The position numbers and the translations under genes were made by a program. A stretch of 64,000 nucleotides of DNA from Brachybacterium squillarum M-6-3 (GTDB lineage Bacteria > Actinomycetota > Actinomycetes > Actinomycetales > Dermabacteraceae), in assembly GCF_000225825.1 (NCBI RefSeq), contig NZ_AGBX01000007.1, forward strand, positions 744,001 to 808,000. Direction: 5' to 3'. The notes under the pieces were generated by a model, which had not been told where the DNA came from, made no database searches, and worked only from the letters and a program-made list of their open reading frames with translations. The number at the start of each line of letters is the position of its first letter. Position 1 is the first letter of the stretch. Of the stretch, positions 52,545 to 60,709 are shown piece by piece.

Positions 52545-53236
52545 GCGCGGGGCTCCTCCTCGGAGGCGGGGGTCTCAGGGTCCTCGGGCGGGGTGGCCCG
52601 GGGGGCGTCCGTCACGGGGGTGGAGGCGAGCTGCAGGCCGCCGGTGGTCTCGTCGGGGATGTACCACTCGCCGGTGCGGGGGCAGACCCAGGCGTCGGTG
52701 CCGTCGGAGGCGGGCTGCAGCGGCTCCCCGGCCCGGCCCACCCAGGCGAGGCGACGAGCGGGCACCCCAGCCACCAGGGAGTAGGGCGGCACGTCCTTCA
52801 CGACGGTGGCGCCGGCGGCGACCATCGCCCAGGCACCGATGCGGACGGGCGCGACGCAGACGGCGCGGGCACCGATGGAGGCGCCGCGCTCGCAGGTGAC
52901 GCCGACGGGATCCCAGTCGCTCGCGGACTTGGGGCTGAGGTCGGGGTTCACGGCGCGCGGGAAGTGGTCGTTGGTGAACACGGCGGCGGGGCCCACGAAG
53001 ACGCCCTCGGCCAGATCGGCGGGCTCGTAGACCAGGGCGTGGTTCTGCACCTTGCAGCCGTCGCCCATCCGCACGCCGCTGCCGATGTAGGCGCCACGGC
53101 CGACGACGCAGTCACGGCCCAGCGCGGCGCCCTCACGGATCTGGGCGAGGTGCCAGACGGAGCTGCCCTCCCCGATCTGCGCGTCCTCGGCGATGTCGGC
53201 TCCGGGGGCGACCCGGTAGGCGGGGGTGTCGGTCAT
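52541..53236 (-). CDS. Hexapeptide-repeat N-acetyltransferase, WbpD-like
   Basis: This is a 231-residue protein. Residues 5 to about 165 form a left-handed beta-helix with the WbpD-type start ADIAEDAQIGEGSSVWHLAQI. The helix continues with FTNDHFPRAVNPD, ERGASIGARAVC and VPPYSLVAGVPAR. It should acetylate the C3 amino group of UDP-GlcNAc3NA using acetyl-CoA. A Pro/Glu-rich C-terminal tail of about 60 residues contains a WVCPRTGEWYI segment that I do not recognise. The gene starts 10 bases after the acyltransferase stop. Confidence 0.9.
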   Translation of the reverse strand: MTDTPAYRVAPGADIAEDAQIGEGSSVWHLAQIREGAALGRDCVVGRGAYIGSGVRMGDGCKVQNHALVYEPADLAEGVFVGPAAVFTNDHFPRAVNPDLSPKSASDWDPVGVTCERGASIGARAVCVAPVRIGAWAMVAAGATVVKDVPPYSLVAGVPARRLAWVGRAGEPLQPASDGTDAWVCPRTGEWYIPDETTGGLQLASTPVTDAPRATPPEDPETPASEEEPRA

Positions 53237-53246
53237 GGACCCGACC

Positions 53247-54380
53247 CTACCTGCCCGCGCGGCCCCGTTCCGGGAGCGTCGGGGCCACGAACGCCCAGTA
53301 AGGACCCCATCGGGTGAGCAGGGCATGGACCAGCAGTGACAGGCCGATGGCGACGGCGGTGCCGGCGGGGACGATGAGCAGTTCGCCGAGGGCGCTGGTG
53401 CCCTCGGTGCCGCCGCCGGAGGCCTCCAGCGGGCCGAGGTCCAGGGCCGTGAGCGCGACGGTGAGCGGGTGGATCACGTAGATCGGCAGGGTGCGGCCGC
53501 CGAGGTAGCGGCCGAGGGCGGCGGCGCGGGGTCCGGAGGCCAGCGGCGGCAGCAGCGCCAGCACGGCGGTGAGGCCGCTGACCGAGGCGAGGGCCTGGGC
53601 GGTCAGCGCGGCCGCCGAGTCGACCGGGGAAGCGAGGAACCCGGCGGCGGCGAGCAGGAAACCGAGGGCCGCGGCGAGCCCGGGGAGCATCCGGCGGGAG
53701 CGCGGACGGCCGCCGGATGTCGTCTCGGTGGCGGTGGACGTGGCGGCGAGGATCCGTTCGCGACCCAGCACCCCGATCACGTACCAGAGGCCGGCCTGGG
53801 CGAAGCGCTCGAACCCGTGGGCGGCCTCCGCCGGCAGCACGGGGACCAGCAGCAGGGCCTCGCGCCCCGGCACCGCCAACACGTAGACCGCCGCTGCGAT
53901 CCCGAGCATCAGCCGCGGTCGGCGGATCCCGGCGCGGGCCAGCAGGAACAGCAACGGCAGCACTACCAGGAACCAGTACAGACCGCCGGCCACGGGCAGC
54001 GCCCGCAGCTCCGCCCAGAGGTAGTCCAGCCGGTGCCCGGGCGCGTAGACGGGTCCGGTGGCCACGGCGTACAGCACGGTCCACAGCGCGGCCACCCAGA
54101 GGTGGTCCAGCACCCGGCCGCGGCGCACCTGGGCCCAGGGGCGGCGCAGGGCGGGGCCGGCGAGGATCCCGGAGACCAGGAAGAACAGGGGCATCCGCAG
54201 GGGGATCAGGGCGCGGCTGGTCTCCTGCCAGGCGCGGCCGATCGGTCCCGGGTCGGGGCCCAGCAGCGCCTCGGCGGCGCCGGTGGTGACGTGGTAGAGC
54301 ACCACCAGCACGATGGAGGCGGCCCGGGCCAGGTCCAGCCAGGCGATCCGCGCGCCCGCGGCCGGGGCCGGGGCGGTCAT
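53247..54380 (-). CDS. Membrane acyltransferase (acyltransferase family 3)
   Basis: This is a 377-residue protein with about ten membrane helices. It has the opening [20 protein letters not shown] with the helix-1 histidine, [12 protein letters not shown], and an extracytoplasmic [15 protein letters not shown] segment. It belongs to the same broad family as the protein at 35993-37075. It may O-acylate the surface polymer or an envelope lipid. The ATG overlaps the purE stop (ATGA) and its own stop lies 10 bases before wbpD, so it bridges a purine operon and the polysaccharide operon. Confidence 0.86.
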   Translation of the reverse strand: MTAPAPAAGARIAWLDLARAASIVLVVLYHVTTGAAEALLGPDPGPIGRAWQETSRALIPLRMPLFFLVSGILAGPALRRPWAQVRRGRVLDHLWVAALWTVLYAVATGPVYAPGHRLDYLWAELRALPVAGGLYWFLVVLPLLFLLARAGIRRPRLMLGIAAAVYVLAVPGREALLLVPVLPAEAAHGFERFAQAGLWYVIGVLGRERILAATSTATETTSGGRPRSRRMLPGLAAALGFLLAAAGFLASPVDSAAALTAQALASVSGLTAVLALLPPLASGPRAAALGRYLGGRTLPIYVIHPLTVALTALDLGPLEASGGGTEGTSALGELLIVPAGTAVAIGLSLLVHALLTRWGPYWAFVAPTLPERGRAGR

Positions 54381-54916
54381 CGGGAGGCCCGCAGGGCCTC
54401 TCCCTTGGCCAGCGCGATCTCGCGCAGCTCGGTCTGGAAGTCGGTCATCCGCGCGCGCAGCCGTGCCGCCTCCTCGCCGGTCCCGGCGGCGAGGATTCGC
54501 GCGGCCAGCAGGCCGGCGTTGCGAGCACCGCCCACGGAGACGGTCGCGACGGGCACCCCGGCGGGCATCTGCACGATGGACAGCAGGGAGTCCATGCCGT
54601 CGAGGTGCGTCAACGGGACGGGCACGCCGATCACCGGCAGCGGGGTGAGGGCGGCGAGCATGCCGGGCAGGTGGGCGGCGCCGCCCGCCCCGGCGATGAT
54701 CACACCGAGGCCGCGTTCGGCGGCGCCGCGGCCGTAGGCGACCATGTCCTCGGGCATCCGGTGGGCGGAGACGACGTCCACCTCGACGGGCACCGCGAAC
54801 TCGGCCAGGGCCTGCTCGGCGGCCTGCATCACCGGCCAGTCGGAGTCGGAGCCCATCACGATGCCGACGCGGGCGGCGGGGGCGGTCTGGGGGTCCTGCG
54901 CGGGGTGCTCGGTCAT
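54377..54916 (-). CDS. purE: N5-carboxyaminoimidazole ribonucleotide mutase
   Basis: This is a 179-residue class I PurE with [14 protein letters not shown], the catalytic-site SAHRMPEDM and [12 protein letters not shown], and [22 protein letters not shown]. It moves the carboxylate of N5-CAIR to C4 to give CAIR in purine synthesis. The partner PurK is encoded directly upstream with a 4-base overlap. The length and order are normal. Confidence 0.96.
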   Translation of the reverse strand: MTEHPAQDPQTAPAARVGIVMGSDSDWPVMQAAEQALAEFAVPVEVDVVSAHRMPEDMVAYGRGAAERGLGVIIAGAGGAAHLPGMLAALTPLPVIGVPVPLTHLDGMDSLLSIVQMPAGVPVATVSVGGARNAGLLAARILAAGTGEEAARLRARMTDFQTELREIALAKGEALRASR

Positions 54917-56115
54917 CGGGTCTCCTCGGAGGGGGTGGCGGGCTGCTCGGGGCCCTCGACGATGAGCCGCTCGGCGCGGTGGGCGCGCTCCAGCAGCTCG
55001 GCGGGGTCCTCACCGATCACCGTGACGTGGCCGACCTTGCGGCCGGGGCGCACGCCCTTGCCGTAGAGGTGGACCTTGATGCCGGGGTCGGCAGCCATCG
55101 CGGCCTCGGCGCCGGAACGCAGCTCGGGGGCGGAGCCGCCCAGCAGGTTCACCATCACGGCGGCGGGGGCCAGCGGGGTCACCTCCCCCAGCGGCAGACC
55201 GGCGACGGCGCGCAGGTGCTGCTCGAACTGGCCGGTGACGGCGCCGTCCATCGACCAGTGGCCGGTGTTGTGGGGGCGCATGGCCAGCTCGTTCACGGCG
55301 ACCGTGCCGTCCGGCAGCTCGAACAGCTCCACGGCGAGCATCCCGACCACGTCGAGGTCGGCGGCGATGGCCAGCGCGAGGGCCTGGATGCGCTCCTGGG
55401 CGGCGGCGTCCAGCGCGGGGGCGGGGGCGACCACCTCGTAGCAGACGCCGTCGCGCTGCCGGGAGGCGACCACGGGGTAGGCGACGGCCTCCCCGTCGGG
55501 GCGGCGGGCGACCTGCGCGGAGAGCTCGCGGGTGAAGGGCACCAGCTCCTCGGCCAGCAGCTCCTCGTGGTCGGCGAACCAGTCCTCCACGGCGGCGGGG
55601 TCCTCGACGATGCGCACGCCGTGGCCGTCGTAGCCGCCGCGGGGGGTCTTCACGACCAGTCGGCCGCCGGTCGCGGCGAGCGCGGCGCGCAGGTCCTCCG
55701 GGGAGCCGAGCCGCCACCAGCGCGGGCAGGGGTGGCCGAGGGCGGTGAGCCGCTCGCGCATCAGCAGCTTGTCCTGGGCGTGGACCAGGGCCGCGGGGCC
55801 GGGGCGGACGGCGGCGAGGTCCTCGGCGAGCAGGCCCTGCAGGATCGGCGGCGGCACGTGCTCGTGGTCGAAGGTGATGACCTCGGACTCCGCAGCGAGG
55901 GCGCGCACGGCCTGCTCGTCGTCGTGGCGGCCGCTGCGGACGTGCGCGGCGACCTGGGCGGCGCTCTCGGCGGGGTCGGTGGCCAGCACGTGCAGCTCGA
56001 GGTCGAGCTCGACGGCGGCGGGGATCATCATCCGGGCGAGCTGCCCGGCGCCGACCACGCCGATCGTGCGGGCGGCCGGGGCGGGGGTCGCGGGCTGCGG
56101 GTTCTCGGAGGGCAC
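54913..56115 (-). CDS. purK: N5-carboxyaminoimidazole ribonucleotide synthase
   Basis: This is a 400-residue ATP-grasp enzyme with [60 protein letters not shown] and the metal-binding [29 protein letters not shown] region. It carboxylates AIR with ATP and bicarbonate. The start is GTG 56115, chosen because a TAGGAT hexamer lies 6 bases upstream and no Shine-Dalgarno is present. The genes that follow (purE, acyltransferase, wbpD, E, B and beyond) are so closely spaced that this promoter may serve them all. Confidence 0.96.
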   Translation of the reverse strand: MPSENPQPATPAPAARTIGVVGAGQLARMMIPAAVELDLELHVLATDPAESAAQVAAHVRSGRHDDEQAVRALAAESEVITFDHEHVPPPILQGLLAEDLAAVRPGPAALVHAQDKLLMRERLTALGHPCPRWWRLGSPEDLRAALAATGGRLVVKTPRGGYDGHGVRIVEDPAAVEDWFADHEELLAEELVPFTRELSAQVARRPDGEAVAYPVVASRQRDGVCYEVVAPAPALDAAAQERIQALALAIAADLDVVGMLAVELFELPDGTVAVNELAMRPHNTGHWSMDGAVTGQFEQHLRAVAGLPLGEVTPLAPAAVMVNLLGGSAPELRSGAEAAMAADPGIKVHLYGKGVRPGRKVGHVTVIGEDPAELLERAHRAERLIVEGPEQPATPSEETR

Positions 56116-56121
56116 CCGTCG

Positions 56122-56127
56122 ATCCTA
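56122..56127 (-). promoter_or_regulatory. Leaderless-type -10 of purK
   Basis: TAGGAT on the minus strand ends 6 bases before the GTG at 56115. The remaining gap up to 56193 is GC-rich, with CCGCGG-type self-complementary stretches that may end the upstream kinase transcript. Confidence 0.6.
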
Positions 56128-56193
56128 GGGGACGGCCGCGGGCCGCAGCGGCGGGGACCACGGCCGCGGGACGCGCCCGGGCGGGGCGGTCGC

Positions 56194-57534
56194 TCAGCCG
56201 CGGCGGCGGATGCGGCGGCGCACCACGGAGCCCTGCGGGAGCTCCCCGAGGTCGTCGTCGGGGGCGGACGGCTCGCTCTCCTCCCCGGGCGCCGTGATGA
56301 GGAAGACGCCGAAGGTGGTGGGGTTCTCGGTGAGCAGCTCCAGGCGGCCGCCGTCGTCCTCGACGAGGGTGCGGGCCAGGGCCAGGCCCACCCCGGTGCC
56401 GGAGGAGCTGGCGCCGGAGACGGAGCGCTCGAAGACCCGCTTGCCGAGCGCCGGGTCGATGCCGGGACCCTCGTCGCTGACCTCGATCACGGTGGAGTGG
56501 CCGTTGCGGCGCACCTTCACCGTGGTGCGGCCGCCGCCGTGCACCAGGGCGTTCTCGATGAGGGTGGCGATGACCTGGGTGAGGGGACCGGTGGAGCCCC
56601 AGACGGCGGCGCTGCGCGGCACCTGGATGCGCAGCTCGCGGCCGGCGGTGCGGTAGGCCGGGGACCACTCCTCGCTCTGCTGGGTGAGCACGGTGCGCAG
56701 CTCGACCACGCCCGGGGAGCGGTGCTGGGAGGCGCGCGGGGCGTTGATCAGGTCGTGGACCACCTCGGTGAGGCGGTCGATCTGCTCCAGGGAGATCCGG
56801 GCCTCCTCGCGCACCCACTCCTCGGAGCTGGTCGCGAGGATCTCGTCCAGGCGCATCGACAGCGCGGTGAGCGGGGTGCGCAGCTGGTGGGAGGCGTCCG
56901 AGGCCAGTCGGCTCTCGGCCTCAAGGCGCTCGGTGAGCATGGCGCCCGAGCGGGACAGCTCCTCGGCGACGTCGTCGATCTCGGCGATGCCGGAGTGCTT
57001 CCAGGGGCCGCGGGCGCGACCCCCGCCCATCTCCTCGGCGCGGCGGCTGAGCCGGGCCAGCGGCATCGAGATCCGCTGCGCCTGCCACAGGGAGACGGAG
57101 ACGCCGATGGAGAGCGTGGACAGGCCCACCACGGCGAGGATCACGGCGGCGCTGGCGGTGTGGGCGCGCACGTCGGAGGCGGGGATCGAGACGGTGATGG
57201 TCTGCTGGTTGCCGCCCTGGGTGGAGGCCTGGGCGGGGTCCTCCCCCGGGTCCTCCCCCGCCTCGACGGTCCGCCCGTCCTGGAGCACCACGGTGATGTG
57301 GACGCTGTACTCGGACTGCTGGTCGACGATCTGCTGCAGCAGCGCCTCATCGACCTGCTCGCCCGCGTCGAGACGATCGTCGGTCTGGTCGCGGACCGAG
57401 TCCGCCACCACCGCGGCGCTGCTCTCGATGTTCGTGCGGGTGAGGCCGAACCAGGCGACGGTGAGCGGGATCCCCAGGATCAGCACCACCATGATCACGG
57501 AGAGCAGGGTGGCCTGCAGCACCCGGAGGCGCAC
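56194..57534 (-). CDS. Two-component sensor histidine kinase
   Basis: This is a 446-residue membrane kinase. It has a first helix at about residues 10-30, an extracytoplasmic domain to about 120, a second helix (AAVILAVVGLSTLSIGVSV) and a HAMP-like segment. The phospho-acceptor box SDASHQLRTPLTAL and the ATPase boxes follow (NALVHGGG, DEGPGIDPALGKRVFERS, GTGVGLALAR). The signal is unknown. The GTG start is 3 bases after the response regulator stop, so the two form an operon with the regulator first, as in MprAB-like pairs. Confidence 0.93.
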   Translation of the reverse strand: MRLRVLQATLLSVIMVVLILGIPLTVAWFGLTRTNIESSAAVVADSVRDQTDDRLDAGEQVDEALLQQIVDQQSEYSVHITVVLQDGRTVEAGEDPGEDPAQASTQGGNQQTITVSIPASDVRAHTASAAVILAVVGLSTLSIGVSVSLWQAQRISMPLARLSRRAEEMGGGRARGPWKHSGIAEIDDVAEELSRSGAMLTERLEAESRLASDASHQLRTPLTALSMRLDEILATSSEEWVREEARISLEQIDRLTEVVHDLINAPRASQHRSPGVVELRTVLTQQSEEWSPAYRTAGRELRIQVPRSAAVWGSTGPLTQVIATLIENALVHGGGRTTVKVRRNGHSTVIEVSDEGPGIDPALGKRVFERSVSGASSSGTGVGLALARTLVEDDGGRLELLTENPTTFGVFLITAPGEESEPSAPDDDLGELPQGSVVRRRIRRRG

Positions 57535-57537
57535 GCG

Positions 57538-58233
57538 TCAGGACCCTTCGCCGGTCTCGAACCGGAAGCCGACTCCTCGCACGGTCGTGATGCGGCGCGG
57601 GCTGGTGGCGTCGTCGCCGAGCTTCCGGCGCAGCCAGGAGATGTGCATGTCCAGCGTCTTGGTGGAGCCCCACCACTCGGCGCCCCACACCTCGCGCATC
57701 AGGTCGTCGCGGGTGACGACGCTGCCGGCCTCGCGCACCAGCACGGTGAGCAGGTCGTACTCCTTGGCGGAGAGACTCAGCTCCTCCCCGTCGGCGTAGG
57801 CGCGGCGGGCGGAGACGTCGAGGGTGACGCCGTTGACGTCGAAGGAGTCGCCGCTCTCCTCGGTCGCCTGGGCGCGCCGCAGCAGCGCCCGGATGCGGGC
57901 CTGCAGCTCGCCGAGGCGGAAGGGCTTGGTCACGTAGTCGTCGGCCCCGGCGTCCAGGCCCACCACGGCGTCGACCTCGTCGGCGCGGGCGGTGAGGATC
58001 AGGATCGGAGAGAGCAGGCCGCCCTTGCGAAGGCGTCGGGCCACCTCGAGGCCGTCCAGGTCGGGCAGGCCGAGGTCCAGGATCACCATGTCCAGGCCCT
58101 CGCCGCCGGCGGCGATCGCGAGCGCGTCCATGCCGCGGGAGGCGCGGGTGACGGTGTACCCCTCGCGGTCCAGGGCGCGGGAGAGCGGGTCAGCGATGGC
58201 CGAGTCGTCCTCGACGAGTAGCAGTCGTGTCAC
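57538..58233 (-). CDS. OmpR-family response regulator
   Basis: This is a 231-residue regulator with a receiver domain (LLLVEDDSAIADPLSRAL, MVILDLGLPDLDG phospho-acceptor, LTARAD, VTKPF) and a winged-helix DNA-binding domain (LTVLVREAGSVVTRDDLMREVWG, RITTVRGVGFRFE). It pairs with the kinase just downstream. I chose the GTG at 58233 over the ATG at 58242. That ATG is part of a TAGGAT hexamer which sits exactly 7 bases before the GTG, the leaderless arrangement found repeatedly in this window. Confidence 0.93.
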   Translation of the reverse strand: MTRLLLVEDDSAIADPLSRALDREGYTVTRASRGMDALAIAAGGEGLDMVILDLGLPDLDGLEVARRLRKGGLLSPILILTARADEVDAVVGLDAGADDYVTKPFRLGELQARIRALLRRAQATEESGDSFDVNGVTLDVSARRAYADGEELSLSAKEYDLLTVLVREAGSVVTRDDLMREVWGAEWWGSTKTLDMHISWLRRKLGDDATSPRRITTVRGVGFRFETGEGS

Positions 58234-58240
58234 GGGCGCC

Positions 58241-58246
58241 ATCCTA
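58241..58246 (-). promoter_or_regulatory. Leaderless-type -10 of the two-component operon
   Basis: TAGGAT on the minus strand, then 7 bases, then GTG 58233. The hexamer contains an in-frame ATG that would otherwise be called as the start. Confidence 0.6.
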
Positions 58247-58309
58247 CGCGGTGACCCCTCGACGGCCGGGGCGAACCTGACAGTCCGTCCCGGTCCGTCC
58301 CGGGGGGGG

Positions 58310-59503
58310 TCAGAGCTCGAGGGCCAACGGGGCGGAGGCGTCGCGGTGCAGCTCGAGCACGTGGACCTCCCCGATGCCGGGCAGGTCGACGTCCTCCTCG
58401 GAGCCAGCGGCGAAGCCTCCGGGCAGGGCCGCCTCGACCGCCTCGGCGGTCTCCACGTCGGTGGTGACGGTGCCCGGGCGGGCGACGGACTCCATGCGGG
58501 CGGCGAGGTTCACGGTGGGACCGAAGACGTCCCCGTAGCGGGAGAACATCGACCCCCAGGCGAAGCCCACCCGCACCGGCGGGAGCGCAGGGTCCGCGGT
58601 GATGGTCTCGGCGAGACTCACGGCGATCTGCGCGCCGTCGGCCGGGGAGTCGGTCAGGAACATGATCTCGTCGCCGACGGTCTTGACCACGCGGCCGCCG
58701 CCCACGGAGATCACGTCGCGGCTGACGGCCTCGAAGCGGCCCACCACCTCGGCGAGCTGGGCGCCGCTGAGGTCCTGGGCGAGCCGGGTGAACTGCACCA
58801 GGTCGGCGAAGCCCACCGCGCGCTGCAGGGGGAACAGCTCGTCGGTGCCGCTATGCAGCACCTCGGAGCCGGCGCGGGCGGCGTAGGCGGCGAGCTGTCG
58901 CCGGAAGGTGAACATCACCTGCGACTCGAGGGTCTCCAGCAGCTCGGGGATCACCTCGAGCATGCGCTGGCGGGCCTCGGCGTCGCCCATCTCCTCGCTG
59001 TACTTGGCCTCGTCGACCAGGGCCTCGGTGATCCACATGGCCAGGCGCCCCATGTGGAAGCCGAGACCCCGGGTGATGGAGGCGAAGGCGCGCTCGGAGA
59101 GCACCCCCTCCTCGACCATCGCGGCGAGGTCGCCGATGGCGTAGGCGTCCTCCTCGGTGAACACGACGGTGTCCTCGTCCACCGGGGAGAATCCCAGGGA
59201 GCGCCAGTACACCGAGGTGAGGCGCTCCGGGATCTGCTGGTCCTCCAGCAGGTCGCGGCGGGAGTAGCGCCGGGGGCCCTGCAGCAGGGACCTCTCCAGG
59301 GCGCCGACGCTGCGGCGCACGGCGGCGAAGCGCCGGTTCAGATCCAGCAGCTCGGTCCCCTCCAGCGGGGTCTGTTCGAGGTCCGGGGAGGACTCCGGGG
59401 TGGACAGCGCGGGGTCCACGGGCGGATCGAAGGAGGGGGCCGCATCCGGCGAAGCCTGCGAGGGGTCCGCGAGGGTGCGCTCGGGGAGGGATCCCTCGTC
59501 CAT
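58310..59503 (-). CDS. Class III adenylate/guanylate cyclase
   Basis: This is a 397-residue soluble protein. Residues from about 70 to 210 form an all-helical regulatory domain (RFAAVRRSVGALERSLL, TEEDAYAIGDLAAMVEEG). Residues from about 225 to 390 form the cyclase catalytic domain: metal-binding VGFADLVQFTRLAQ, GGRVVKTVGDEIMF with the second Asp, and GDVFGPTVNLAARMESVARPG with the transition-state Asn/Arg. cAMP is the more likely product, but substrate choice is not settled by sequence. The first 60 residues are acidic and disordered. The ATG is preceded by GAGG at 5 bases; a GTG 15 bases upstream is an alternative. Confidence 0.9.
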   Translation of the reverse strand: MDEGSLPERTLADPSQASPDAAPSFDPPVDPALSTPESSPDLEQTPLEGTELLDLNRRFAAVRRSVGALERSLLQGPRRYSRRDLLEDQQIPERLTSVYWRSLGFSPVDEDTVVFTEEDAYAIGDLAAMVEEGVLSERAFASITRGLGFHMGRLAMWITEALVDEAKYSEEMGDAEARQRMLEVIPELLETLESQVMFTFRRQLAAYAARAGSEVLHSGTDELFPLQRAVGFADLVQFTRLAQDLSGAQLAEVVGRFEAVSRDVISVGGGRVVKTVGDEIMFLTDSPADGAQIAVSLAETITADPALPPVRVGFAWGSMFSRYGDVFGPTVNLAARMESVARPGTVTTDVETAEAVEAALPGGFAAGSEEDVDLPGIGEVHVLELHRDASAPLALEL

Positions 59504-59558
59504 GTCGGCCTCGCTCACGTCCTGCGCTCCGTCCTGCTGTGCTCTGCTCTGCTCTCCA

Positions 59559-59588
59559 CCGGTCCGCATGATGCCGGTCCGCACGATG
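59559..59588. repeat. 15-base tandem repeat upstream of the cyclase gene
   Basis: CCGGTCCGCATGATG (59559-59573) is followed directly by CCGGTCCGCACGATG (59574-59588), one mismatch. A short GCTCT triple repeat lies beside it (59541-59555). Both are in the 158-base gap between the cyclase gene and birA (59504-59661), which holds no other clear signal. Confidence 0.6.
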
Positions 59589-59661
59589 CGGACCCGCCAT
59601 CCTCGGTCCCGCGCCTCGGAGACCCCTGGGTTCCTCCTCGGCGTCCGCCGGGAGGACGGCC

Positions 59662-60549
59662 TCAGGAGCCGTTCCGTGCGGCCTCCGGGCTGCGGAGGTG
59701 GCGGACGTCGCCGACGTCGACCGCGTGCCGGTGCCCGCGGGTGTCCTCGACGAGGAGTCGTCCGGCCTCGTCGACGCCGCGGGCGAGGCCGTCCCAGGCG
59801 GACGGGTCCTCCGCGCCGGTGGCGCCGAGCGGGTGCACCCGGACGGGGCGCCCCACTGTGAGACAGGTCATAGTGTAGCGGTCCCGCAGGCCGCTCGCCC
59901 GGGCCCTGCCACCGTTGGCCTCGAGCGCGGTGAGTTCCCCGGTGAGGCCGGTCAGCATCTCCTCGGCCAGGGCGCGGCGCAGCGCCGCCGTCGCCGCGCC
60001 TGTCGGGGACGGCCCGGGCAGCAGGCCGTCCGGACCGTACAGCCAGGTGGCGACGGGCACCGGCGCGCCGTCCGGACCGCGCACCGGGCCGAGCAGGTTC
60101 AGCCCGATGCCCAGCAGCACCGCGTCCGCCCCGCGCGCCTCGGCGAGGATCCCGCCGAGCTTTCGCCCCTCGGCGGTGACGAGGTCGTTGGGCCATTTCA
60201 GCCCGACGCCCGTCGCGCCCGTCACCGACCGCACCGCGTCGACCGCGGCGACGCCGACGGCGAAGGGGAACCAGCTGCGGGCGGTCGGCGGCAGGGGCGT
60301 GCGCCAGGCCAGGGTCAGCGCCAGGGAGCCCTCGGCCGGGGAGGAGAAGGGACGGCCCAGTCGCCCGCGACCGGCCGTCTGCTCGGCGGCGAGGACCGCG
60401 AAGGGCGCCCCCACCCCGCCGGACAGCCGGGCTGCGGCCTCGTCCTGGGTGGATCCCACCCGGGGCAGCTCGCGCAGCGGCGGCACCGGCCCGCGGGGAG
60501 CCGGGGTGGTCGTCGCCGCGAGGGGGTCCCGGGACCGGTCCGTCTCCAT
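59662..60549 (-). CDS. birA: Biotin--[acetyl-CoA-carboxylase] ligase
   Basis: This is a 295-residue biotin protein ligase with VGSTQDEAAARL, the biotinyl-AMP loop AEQTAGRGRLGRPFSSP, LKWPNDLVTAEGRKLGGIL and the C-terminal SH3-like cap (GVDEAGRLLVEDTRGHRHAVDVGDV region). It lacks the N-terminal DNA-binding domain of E. coli BirA, so it should be an enzyme only and not a repressor. It would biotinylate the carboxylase alpha subunit that pairs with the divergent beta subunit gene. AAGGAG lies 8 bases before the ATG. Confidence 0.94.
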   Translation of the reverse strand: METDRSRDPLAATTTPAPRGPVPPLRELPRVGSTQDEAAARLSGGVGAPFAVLAAEQTAGRGRLGRPFSSPAEGSLALTLAWRTPLPPTARSWFPFAVGVAAVDAVRSVTGATGVGLKWPNDLVTAEGRKLGGILAEARGADAVLLGIGLNLLGPVRGPDGAPVPVATWLYGPDGLLPGPSPTGAATAALRRALAEEMLTGLTGELTALEANGGRARASGLRDRYTMTCLTVGRPVRVHPLGATGAEDPSAWDGLARGVDEAGRLLVEDTRGHRHAVDVGDVRHLRSPEAARNGS

Positions 60550-60648
60550 GGCTGGGCTCCTTCGTGCGGGGTCGGCGCAGCCCGGCGGGGACGAGAACGG
60601 GCAGGTGGCGCGCGGCTCCGCCTCGGCCGTCGGGGCCGATGGGTAGCG

Positions 60649-60654
60649 TAGTAT
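60649..60654 (+). promoter_or_regulatory. Probable -10 of the acyl-CoA carboxylase operon
   Basis: TAGTAT in the divergent birA/accD gap (60550-60709) gives a leader of about 50 bases. GGAGG precedes the GTG at 60710. On the other strand overlapping TACGCT/TACTAC hexamers could serve birA. Confidence 0.5.
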
Positions 60655-60709
60655 CCCCGTGTCCTGACACCGGTTCGACCTGGCCCTCGCGGCCACAGTT
60701 GGAGGCTCC

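Noticed and set aside
59662-60549. BirA as a transcriptional repressor of the divergent carboxylase operon
   Set aside because: The protein begins directly with the catalytic domain and has no N-terminal helix-turn-helix.
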